Positions 6,569 through 12,042 of a stretch of 12,042 nt of DNA are shown piece by piece; within the stretch, counting starts at the first letter, position 1; each line of letters opens with the position of its first letter. Under the pieces are notes generated by a model, which worked only from the letters and a program-made list of their open reading frames with translations, was not told where the DNA came from and searched no databases. Origin of the DNA: Pseudomonadota bacterium (lineage in GTDB: Bacteria > Pseudomonadota > Alphaproteobacteria > Acetobacterales > Acetobacteraceae). The translations under genes were made by a program, and so were the position numbers. The stretch is from the NCBI GenBank assembly GCA_021828605.1, contig JAJZEG010000166.1:1-12042 (forward strand), given 5' to 3'.

Positions 6569-8038
6569 ATGAGTCTTGGACGGGGGGCGGCGCGGGGGGC
6601 GGCGTGGAATTTGGCCACGGTTCTGATCGAACGCAGTGTTGGTATGGCTGTGCTCGCGCTGTTGCTGCGCCGGGTGACCATTGCGGATGTGGGTATTGTG
6701 GCGATTGCGTCCGCCATTTCGGAAATTGGCCGAATGATTACCTCGGGCGGGGCCGGGGAACAGGTGATTGCCTCGCCGGGGGATCGGGCGGTTGAGGCGG
6801 GGGCGTTCTGGGCGCAAATTATTCTGGCGGTGTTGTTTGCGGCGGGGTTGTTTGCGTTAGCGCCGACGATGGCGCGTTGGTATGGCACGCCCGCGCTCGG
6901 CTGGGTGACGCGGGCGTTGGCGGCGAATATTCTGATCGGCGCGTTTCTGATTGTGCCCTCAGCGCGGTTAGCTCAGCATATGCGGTTTCGCGCGCTCAGC
7001 CTGATGTCGCTGGGTAGCACATTGCTCGGCGGCGCGGTTGCGCTGAGCCTGGTGTTTTCGGGGTATGATTTGGCGGCGTTGATTGCGCAGCGCATTGTGG
7101 GCATCAGTTTTTACGCAGCTGCGGCCTCGATTGTTGCGCGCTGGCATCCGCCGATCCCGCCCGGATTTGCGCGCATCCGCTCGGCGTTACAGTTCAATAT
7201 TCCGATGATGGCGGCGGGTTTCGTCGATTACATCGCCAATACCGGCTATGTGGTGCTGGTGGGCGCAAGGCTGCCGATTGTCGCGGTCGGGCAGTTTCGG
7301 ATTGCGCAGCGTCTGGCGGAAGTTTTGCAGGAATTGGCGATTTTTCCGACCAGTAAAGTGTTTTTGCCGGTGTTTGTGGCGGTGCGCGATGATCCGCAGC
7401 GGCGGTTCGCGATTGCCAAAAAACTGTGCGATGCGTTGGCGATTCTCTCGCTCGGCGTGGCCGCCGTGGCCGGGGCGGCGGCGACGCCGATTACGATTTT
7501 GTTGTTTGGGCATCGTTGGGCATCCGCCGGGCCGGTATTTGGCGCGATGAGCCTGATCGTGCCGGCGGCAGCACTCTATGCCTTCGTCAACCCGATGCTC
7601 ACCGCCCTCAAACGCCCGGGGCTGGTTTCGTTATTTGCCGCGCTCAATGCCGCCACCATTGCGAGTGCCGCCTGGTTTGCCGCACCGTTCGGGTTGATGG
7701 CGCTGGCTTGGACCTTGGCGGCACGCGGCGCGATTGCGGCGGGGTTGCTGCTCCCGGCTTTTTCAATCGGGCTCGGTCGATCAGCGAAACCGATATTTGG
7801 TTTGTTCATCGCCCCGTTATGCGGCTTGCTGGTCGCGCGGCTCGCGGGTGAAATTGTGACGCGGGCGATCCCGGCCAGCACGGACCCGTTCATCCTGCTG
7901 ATCCTGGCGGGTGGTGCGGCGGGTGCGGCGTTTAGCGCGACCTTGTTGGTGCTGGCGCGCCACCGGACACTAGCACTGATTGCAACTTTACTGCGTTTGT
8001 TCCGCCCGGTGCCTGCGATCCGCGAAACCGTGGCTTAA
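6569..8038 (+). CDS. Polysaccharide/oligosaccharide flippase (Wzx-like, MOP superfamily)
   Basis: This is a 489-residue integral membrane protein of the polysaccharide-export MOP superfamily, expected to move lipid-linked sugars across the inner membrane. It has about 12-14 hydrophobic segments. The N-terminus (MSLGRGAARGAAWNLATVLIERSVGMAVLALLLRRVTIADVGIVAIASAISE, given here as the first 50 or so residues in outline) has the helix-1 and helix-2 layout usual for this family. The segment PMMAAGFVDYIANTGYVVLVGARLP opens the second half. The start at 6569 is chosen because GGGAG stands 7 bases before it. The frame stays open further upstream only by running through the tRNA. A GTG directly before the ATG is an alternative. 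No glycosyltransferase or polymerase gene is adjacent, so the sugar substrate cannot be told. It converges on the Zur-type gene with a 4-base overlap. Confidence 0.85.
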   Translation: MSLGRGAARGAAWNLATVLIERSVGMAVLALLLRRVTIADVGIVAIASAISEIGRMITSGGAGEQVIASPGDRAVEAGAFWAQIILAVLFAAGLFALAPTMARWYGTPALGWVTRALAANILIGAFLIVPSARLAQHMRFRALSLMSLGSTLLGGAVALSLVFSGYDLAALIAQRIVGISFYAAAASIVARWHPPIPPGFARIRSALQFNIPMMAAGFVDYIANTGYVVLVGARLPIVAVGQFRIAQRLAEVLQELAIFPTSKVFLPVFVAVRDDPQRRFAIAKKLCDALAILSLGVAAVAGAAATPITILLFGHRWASAGPVFGAMSLIVPAAALYAFVNPMLTALKRPGLVSLFAALNAATIASAAWFAAPFGLMALAWTLAARGAIAAGLLLPAFSIGLGRSAKPIFGLFIAPLCGLLVARLAGEIVTRAIPASTDPFILLILAGGAAGAAFSATLLVLARHRTLALIATLLRLFRPVPAIRETVA

Positions 8039-8487
8039 TTTTCAACGCAGGCAGCGCAGGTGCCACTGACCTCGACCATGCTCGCAGTGACCCGAAATCC
8101 CAACTGAGAGGCGAGGTGCGCCAGAGCGCGCGCGACTGCCTGATCCTCGATTTCGGCAACATTGCCGCAGACCGCGCAAATGAAAAATTGCGCCGCGTGA
8201 TCATGGTGATCATCATCGATGCAGGGGATGAACGCGCTCAGGCTTTCGACTTTATGGACCAGCCGCGCGGTCATGAGAAACTCCAGGGCGCGATAAACGG
8301 TCGCCGGGGTGGCGCCGGGTGAGGCGACGCGCAGCCGTTCCAATAACTCATAGGCGGTGACCGGCCCGCTGGCGAGGAGCACCAGTTCGAACACCGCCCG
8401 CCTCTGCGTGGTGAAACGCTGACCGCGCCGGGCGCAGAGCGATGCCGCCGCCTCCAGCCGTGCTTGCGTGCTGATTTGAGCCGCCAT
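8035..8487 (-). CDS. zur: Zur-type transcriptional repressor of the Fur family
   Basis: This cytoplasmic metal-sensing repressor most likely responds to zinc and controls zinc uptake genes. Its 150 residues are the usual length. The winged-helix DNA-binding domain (about 20-85) contains TTQRRAVFELVL and the recognition region ATVYRALEFLMTARLVHKVESLSAFIPC. The phrase LVHKVESLSAF is more like Zur than Fur or PerR. The metal-binding and dimerisation half has the cluster DDDHHDH (91-97). Structural zinc is held by C104xxC107 and C144xxC147. AGGG (minus strand, 8498-8495) lies 7 bases before the ATG. The gene stands alone: znuABC is not beside it. Its stop codon shares bases TTAA (8035-8038) with the flippase stop. 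It diverges from the flavoprotein gene across 68 bases in which I see no clear Zur-like palindrome. Confidence 0.82.
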   Translation of the reverse strand: MAAQISTQARLEAAASLCARRGQRFTTQRRAVFELVLLASGPVTAYELLERLRVASPGATPATVYRALEFLMTARLVHKVESLSAFIPCIDDDHHDHAAQFFICAVCGNVAEIEDQAVARALAHLASQLGFRVTASMVEVSGTCAACVEN

Positions 8488-8555
8488 ACTTCAACCCTAT
8501 ACCACTCAGGTGATTATTGCTCTAGCACGCGTGGCGGACAGCAAGGTGATGAACG

Positions 8556-9743
8556 GTGTCGCTCAGTCGGCCGATGGATACGGATGTGGCGATCATTGGC
8601 GCGGGCGCTGCCGGGCTGATGGCGGCGATCACGGCGGGGCAGCGGGGGCGGCGGGTGCTGCTGCTCGATCATGCCGACGAGCCGGGCAAGAAAATTCTGA
8701 TATCCGGCGGCGGGCGCTGCAATTTTACCAATATCCACACAACGGCGCAGCGGTTTTTTCGGCCAATCGGCATTTTTGCCACCTCGGCCCTCAGCCGATA
8801 CACGCCCCAGCATTTTCTGACGCTGATTGAGAAACATCGGATTGCCTGGCACGAGAAAACCCTCGGGCAGCTTTTTTGCGATGGCTCGGCGCGCGCCATT
8901 GTGGTGATGTTGCTCGCCGAGGCCGAGGCGGCGGGGGTGGTGATCCGGCTGAACACGCGGGTCAATCGCGTGAGCAAAGCCGATCAATTCACCATCGAGA
9001 CCAGTGCCGGGACGGTGATGGCCCGATCACTGATTTTGGCGACCGGCGGCCTATCGATCCCCAAGCTCGGGGCCACGCATTTCGCCCATCAGATTGCTCA
9101 GCAATTTTCGCTCAAATTGATCGAGCCGAAACCGGGATTAGTGCCGATCACCTTGGGCGAGCCGATGCTCAGCATCACCCAGCCTTTGGCGGGCGTTTCA
9201 TTGCCGGTGCGAGCGCGCTTTGGTAAAATTAGTTTTGATGAGGCGTTGTTATTTACCCATCGCGGTTTATCCGGCCCGGCGATTTTGCAAATTTCTACAC
9301 CGTGGCAGCATGGTTCGGCGATTACTGTTGATTTATTGCCTAACCAACGGTCTGATTTTTTGCGCCACGCCAAGCGCGATAGCCCGAAAATTGCGTTGCG
9401 CACGGCGCTCGGCACGGTGCTGCCCCAGCGGCTGGCGAGCGCTTTGGCCCCCGCGTCGCAGGCGATGACGGCGTTGAGCGGCCTGACCGATCGCAGCCTC
9501 GATGCACTGGCCCAATCGCTGAAAGCCTGGCAGATCATGCCGGTCGGCACTGAGGGCTATGCGAAGGCCGAGGTCACCAGCGGCGGGATCGACACTGGCG
9601 CGCTGTCCTCGCAAACCATGGAATCGCGCATGGTCGGCGGGTTGTTTGCGGTTGGCGAGGCGGTGGATGTGACTGGCTGGCTGGGTGGGTATAATTTCCA
9701 ATGGGCCTGGGCCAGCGGTGTGGCTGCGGGGCAAGTTGCGTGA
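8556..9743 (+). CDS. HI0933/BaiN-family FAD-binding flavoprotein
   Basis: This flavoprotein belongs to the HI0933-like group (TIGR00275), which databases name 'aminoacetone oxidase family FAD-binding enzyme' or 'NAD(P)/FAD-dependent oxidoreductase'. Its true reaction in most bacteria is unknown. Of 395 residues, the FAD dinucleotide motif is DVAIIGAGAAGLMAAI (10-25). The family hallmark GKKILISGGGRCNFTN follows at 44-59. Further conserved blocks are LILATGGLSIPKLG, LFTHRGLSGPAILQIS and the C-terminal flavin segment GLFAVGEAVDVTGWLGGYNFQWAWASG. GTG at 8556 is chosen because AAGG (8543-8546) lies 9 bases upstream. ATG at 8574, six codons in, is the alternative and lacks a good site. A small unknown gene follows 23 bases later with a strong Shine-Dalgarno, probably in one operon. 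Confidence 0.85.
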   Translation: MSLSRPMDTDVAIIGAGAAGLMAAITAGQRGRRVLLLDHADEPGKKILISGGGRCNFTNIHTTAQRFFRPIGIFATSALSRYTPQHFLTLIEKHRIAWHEKTLGQLFCDGSARAIVVMLLAEAEAAGVVIRLNTRVNRVSKADQFTIETSAGTVMARSLILATGGLSIPKLGATHFAHQIAQQFSLKLIEPKPGLVPITLGEPMLSITQPLAGVSLPVRARFGKISFDEALLFTHRGLSGPAILQISTPWQHGSAITVDLLPNQRSDFLRHAKRDSPKIALRTALGTVLPQRLASALAPASQAMTALSGLTDRSLDALAQSLKAWQIMPVGTEGYAKAEVTSGGIDTGALSSQTMESRMVGGLFAVGEAVDVTGWLGGYNFQWAWASGVAAGQVA

Positions 9744-9766
9744 TGATTGATGATTGAAGGAGCGAA

Positions 9767-10090
9767 ATGATGACTGCCGATGAACTGACCAAATGGGCCC
9801 TGGCGAATGGCTGGCAAATCATTGCCGGGCATCCGAGCTTGACCAAGCCCTCATCGCCGAAAGAGGCGGTGGTGCGGCTGATTTTGAAAACAACGGTTGC
9901 CCAGCTCGAAGCCAAAAAGCCTGCGGGGAAATGGGAAAAGCTCGCCAGTGCGGCCTATGGCAGCATTGAGATGGACCCGATTGCCGAGTTGCCGACGCAG
10001 CTTGGTTTTACCAGCTTACAGGGATTTCGGGTGCTGATGGAGGATAATAAAAACCGTGCCGTGTTCGCGAATTTTCCTGGTCACCGGTAG
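9767..10090 (+). CDS. Uncharacterised 107-residue protein, probably co-transcribed with the flavoprotein
   Basis: I do not recognise this protein. It is small, soluble, has no signal peptide, no cysteine and no predicted membrane segment. It begins with an amphipathic stretch ADELTKWALANGWQII, continues HPSLTKPSSPKEAVVRLILKTTVAQLEAKKPAGKWEKLA, and ends DNKNRAVFANFPGHR. That suggests a compact alpha/beta fold with a basic surface. AAGGAG at 9757-9762 sits 4 bases before the ATG at 9767 and 7 before the next ATG at 9770, so the second is likely the one used (106 residues). The strong ribosome-binding site, normal codon use and tight spacing behind the flavoprotein gene argue that it is real. 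Its last 10 bases overlap the end of the convergent antiporter gene. Confidence 0.75.
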   Translation: MMTADELTKWALANGWQIIAGHPSLTKPSSPKEAVVRLILKTTVAQLEAKKPAGKWEKLASAAYGSIEMDPIAELPTQLGFTSLQGFRVLMEDNKNRAVFANFPGHR

Positions 10091-11280
10091 AATAAGGCGG
10101 TTTCGATGATGAGCAAGGGCACCAGAACCGCGCTGGCGATGGCGGCGTAGGTCAGAAATCCGGGCATTCTGACCCCGCGCCGGGCGGCGATGGCGCGGAT
10201 CATCAAATTGGGCGCGTTGCCCAAATAGGTCAGGGCGCCGAACAGCACCGAACCGGCGGATAGAGCCGGGAGCAGGCGGGCCAGATCATGGCCGGCGGCG
10301 TGAAAAAACATCAGATAGGTCGGCGCGCTATCGAGCAAGGCGGAGCAAATCCCCGAACTCCAGAACCAGACCGCCGGATCATGCCCCAACGGCAGCCGCG
10401 CGACCGCGTGGAGAACCGGCGGGATGGTCGCGAAAATGGCGAAAAACAGGATGCCGATTTCGCGCATCGGCGCCCAGGCGAAGCGGTTGCGCGCGCGAAT
10501 CCGCTTTGAGGTTGTCCATTCGGATATGCCGATCAAGAGCAGAGCCAGCAGGCTCAAAATAAATTGTCCATGGGGCAGCATCGGGCTGGTCGCCATCGCT
10601 GCGATCAGCACCAGCAGCATCGCGCCGTTCAATGCGCCGCGGAGTTTGAGCTTGATGGCGGGGCGGTTGGGCTCGCGTGCGGCGAGGCGACGATCAATGC
10701 CGTAAACCAAAGCCAGCACGGGGAGGGTGATCACCAGCATGGGCAAGAATAAATGGATGGTTGGCCAGAAAAACGGCACGCCGCGCAAGAAACCGAGCAG
10801 TAAAGGCGGGTCGCCGAGCGGCGAGAGCGCGCCGCCGGCATTGCCGATCAAAATAATGAAAGCGATCACCAGATGCCGCTTTTCGCGGCGGGCCGCGTTG
10901 GCCGCGAGCAGCGGGTGAATGAGCAGGAGCGAGGCGCCGATGGTGCCAATCACGCCTGCGAGCAGCGTGCCGCCGCCGAGCAGCAACAAATTACCCGCAG
11001 GGCGCCCCCACGGACCGCCGGCGATTAATATGCCGCCGCTGAGCACATAGAGCGCCAGGAGAACCGCCATGAACGGCACGAACCCGCCGAATGTCGCGTG
11101 GAACAGGCTGGTCAGGGCGGCGGTGGGACCGTGCAGGGCGATATTCAGCGCCACCGCGAGCGTCACTAAACCCAGGGCCAGGCGCACCATATGACGATGC
11201 CAAAGCCCCGGCGCGACGCTGGGAAGTGCGGCAAAACCGAGCAAGACCAGGGCAAAGGGCAGCAGGGGAATGAGGGTCAC
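10081..11280 (-). CDS. UIT6/CitMHS_2-type sodium:proton antiporter
   Basis: This polytopic inner-membrane transporter (399 residues, about 11-12 hydrophobic segments) is of the ion-transporter group annotated as sodium:proton antiporter, UIT6 or putative citrate transporter. Its likely role is Na+/H+ exchange and pH homeostasis. The diagnostic re-entrant motif is GNAGGALSPLGDPPLLLGF (146-164). The mirrored motifs in the second half are SALLDSAPTYLMFF (313-326) and GALTYLGNAPNLM (348-360). TIGASLLLIHPL (113-124) also matches the family. The start is the GTG at 11280-11278. An in-frame stop lies shortly upstream, no ATG precedes the first helix, and no good Shine-Dalgarno is seen, so the N-terminus is tentative. 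It overlaps the convergent small gene by 10 bases and is divergent from coxG. Substrate (Na+ versus a carboxylate) is not decided by sequence. Confidence 0.82.
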   Translation of the reverse strand: MTLIPLLPFALVLLGFAALPSVAPGLWHRHMVRLALGLVTLAVALNIALHGPTAALTSLFHATFGGFVPFMAVLLALYVLSGGILIAGGPWGRPAGNLLLLGGGTLLAGVIGTIGASLLLIHPLLAANAARREKRHLVIAFIILIGNAGGALSPLGDPPLLLGFLRGVPFFWPTIHLFLPMLVITLPVLALVYGIDRRLAAREPNRPAIKLKLRGALNGAMLLVLIAAMATSPMLPHGQFILSLLALLLIGISEWTTSKRIRARNRFAWAPMREIGILFFAIFATIPPVLHAVARLPLGHDPAVWFWSSGICSALLDSAPTYLMFFHAAGHDLARLLPALSAGSVLFGALTYLGNAPNLMIRAIAARRGVRMPGFLTYAAIASAVLVPLLIIETALFYR

Positions 11281-11294
11281 GCGCGGCTGTGGGT

Positions 11295-11323
11295 TTGCAT
11301 GTCAGCGACCGGGCACCTATTCT
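11295..11323 (+). promoter_or_regulatory. Weak candidate promoter for the coxG-like gene
   Basis: TTGCAT (11295-11300), a 17-base spacer and TATTCT (11318-11323) form a poor but correctly spaced promoter-like pair. It lies in the 89-base gap between the divergent antiporter and coxG-like genes. Match to consensus is low, so this is only a candidate. Confidence 0.25.
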
Positions 11324-11369
11324 GCGCTAGAGCGAGGCGCGAGAGGCGTCGTCGCATTGGAGACGCAAT

Positions 11370-12002
11370 ATGGATATGAACGGTGAGCACCTGATCGCCG
11401 CACCAAGGACGACCGTTTGGGCGGCTTTGAATGACCCTGAGACTCTTAAAGCCTGTATTCCGGGTTGTTCGTCCATCGAGAAGCTCTCCGATACTGAGTT
11501 GCAAGCCGTTGTTGCGGCTAAGATCGGGCCAATTTCGGCGCGGTTCAATGGCAAGGTCACGCTTTCCGATCTCGATCCGCCGAACAGCTATAAAATTATC
11601 GGCGAAGGCCAAGGCGGTGTTGCAGGCTTCGGCAAAGGGACCGCGAATGTCAACCTTGCCGATTCGGCAGGCGGCACCATCCTCACCTATCAGGTGAATG
11701 CGCAAGTCGGGGGTAAATTGGCACAGATTGGATCACGATTGGTTGACTCGGTGGCGAAATCCTATGCGGAGACATTTTTTACCCGCTTCACCGAGCTGGT
11801 AGCGCCGCGACCAACCGAGGCTGTGGTCAGCGATGATCATCATGCCGACGGGCATGGACACGCGCCTGCTCACGCGCCGCATGATCCGAACGCGCCAGAT
11901 CCGACCAATCCGAAAGTTGCTGGATTGCCCATCGGGATTTGGATACCCATGGTTGTTTCGGCGACGGTGATTGCGATTGTGCTCTGGCGGTTCCTCGGCT
12001 GA
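11370..12002 (+). CDS. coxG: CoxG-family SRPBCC protein with C-terminal membrane anchor
   Basis: CoxG proteins (SRPBCC/START-like fold) accompany aerobic CO dehydrogenase and related molybdenum hydroxylases. They have been linked to anchoring or recruiting the enzyme at the membrane and to binding lipid-like quinones. The SRPBCC domain spans residues 1-147, with typical segments APRTTVWAALNDPETLKACIPGC, LQAVVAAKIGPISARFNGKV, GVAGFGKGTANV and the terminal helix LVDSVAKSYAETFFTRF. A linker with six histidines follows (157-171, HHADGHGHAPAHAPH), then a single hydrophobic helix at about 187-207 and a short tail. GGAG (11359-11362) lies 7 bases before the ATG. Another ATG two codons later is possible. 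The stop overlaps the next ATG (TGATG), so further cox-type accessory genes probably follow. No enzyme subunits are in view. Confidence 0.85.
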   Translation: MDMNGEHLIAAPRTTVWAALNDPETLKACIPGCSSIEKLSDTELQAVVAAKIGPISARFNGKVTLSDLDPPNSYKIIGEGQGGVAGFGKGTANVNLADSAGGTILTYQVNAQVGGKLAQIGSRLVDSVAKSYAETFFTRFTELVAPRPTEAVVSDDHHADGHGHAPAHAPHDPNAPDPTNPKVAGLPIGIWIPMVVSATVIAIVLWRFLG

Positions 12003-12042
12003 TGAGCGACTTGCCGCGCAGCGTTACCGACACCGAGGCGTT
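12002..12042 (+). CDS. Start of a gene truncated by the window edge, possibly coxD-like
   Basis: An ATG at 12002 overlaps the stop of the coxG-like gene and opens a frame that continues to the end. Only 13 full codons are visible (MSDLPRSVTDTEA), too few to identify a family. MoxR-type AAA ATPase genes (coxD) are common neighbours of coxG and may begin in a similar way, so that is a guess from context. Confidence 0.5.
   Translation, partial: MSDLPRSVTDTEA

Noticed and set aside
9741..9756. Tandem TGATGAT repeats between the flavoprotein and the small gene
   Set aside because: Two 7-base units over a stop codon and spacer; too short to be more than incidental.
9767..10090. HicA-like toxin interpretation of the small unknown protein
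   Set aside because: The 'NGW' helix-strand opening recalls HicA, but the catalytic His/Ser pattern and basic strands are missing, and no HicB-like partner is present.
11277..11705. 142-codon minus-strand ORF ending at the antiporter start
   Set aside because: It lies antisense to the well-supported coxG-like gene. Its composition is that of an opposite-strand shadow in GC-rich DNA.

Overview
The window is about 12 kb of gene-dense, GC-rich chromosome. Gene content and protein style suggest an alphaproteobacterium, plausibly an acidophilic Acetobacteraceae (Acidocella/Acidiphilium-like). That taxonomic guess rests on overall familiarity, not on a marker gene. Almost every base is coding. Neighbouring genes overlap or sit a few bases apart, and no stretch longer than about 210 bases lacks a gene. 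No insertion sequence, integrase, CRISPR array or rRNA is visible.

Layout. (1) 1-1707: the 3' part of a KdpD-type sensor kinase, then kdpE, overlapping by ATGA. This is the potassium-responsive two-component system; kdpFABC would be expected upstream, outside the window. (2) 1812-5626: a three-gene operon of an MHS-type MFS transporter, a TcuA-like flavoprotein dehydrogenase and a TcuB-like Fe-S/membrane electron carrier. It fits uptake of a tricarboxylate such as tricarballylate or citrate, oxidation to cis-aconitate, and transfer of the electrons to the quinone pool. No tcuR-type LysR regulator is present here. (3) 5648-6172, minus strand: a complete BrnT/BrnA toxin-antitoxin module. A good promoter has its -10 box overlapping a perfect 12-base palindrome, and brnT begins with GTG so close to that promoter that the mRNA may be leaderless. 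(4) 6345-6436, minus strand: tRNA-Ser(GCT) with an encoded CCA end. (5) 6569-8038: a lone polysaccharide flippase preceded by a tandemly duplicated ribosome-binding region. (6) 8035-8487, minus strand: a Zur/Fur-family regulator that shares a TTAA stop with the flippase. (7) 8556-10090: an HI0933/BaiN-type flavoprotein followed by an unrecognised 107-residue protein. (8) 10081-11280, minus strand: a UIT6/CitMHS_2-type Na+:H+ antiporter. (9) 11370-12042: a CoxG-type SRPBCC protein with a His-rich linker and a C-terminal membrane anchor, overlapping the start of another gene that runs off the window. Together these may be the edge of a cox (CO dehydrogenase-like, molybdenum hydroxylase) accessory cluster.

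Most of this is conventional metabolism, ion homeostasis and regulation. The items most worth a second look are the apparently leaderless, operator-overlapped brnT, the duplicated Shine-Dalgarno and tiny upstream ORF before the flippase, the uncharacterised partner of the flavoprotein, and the His-rich tail of the CoxG protein. I do not see convincing evidence for an entirely new multi-gene system.
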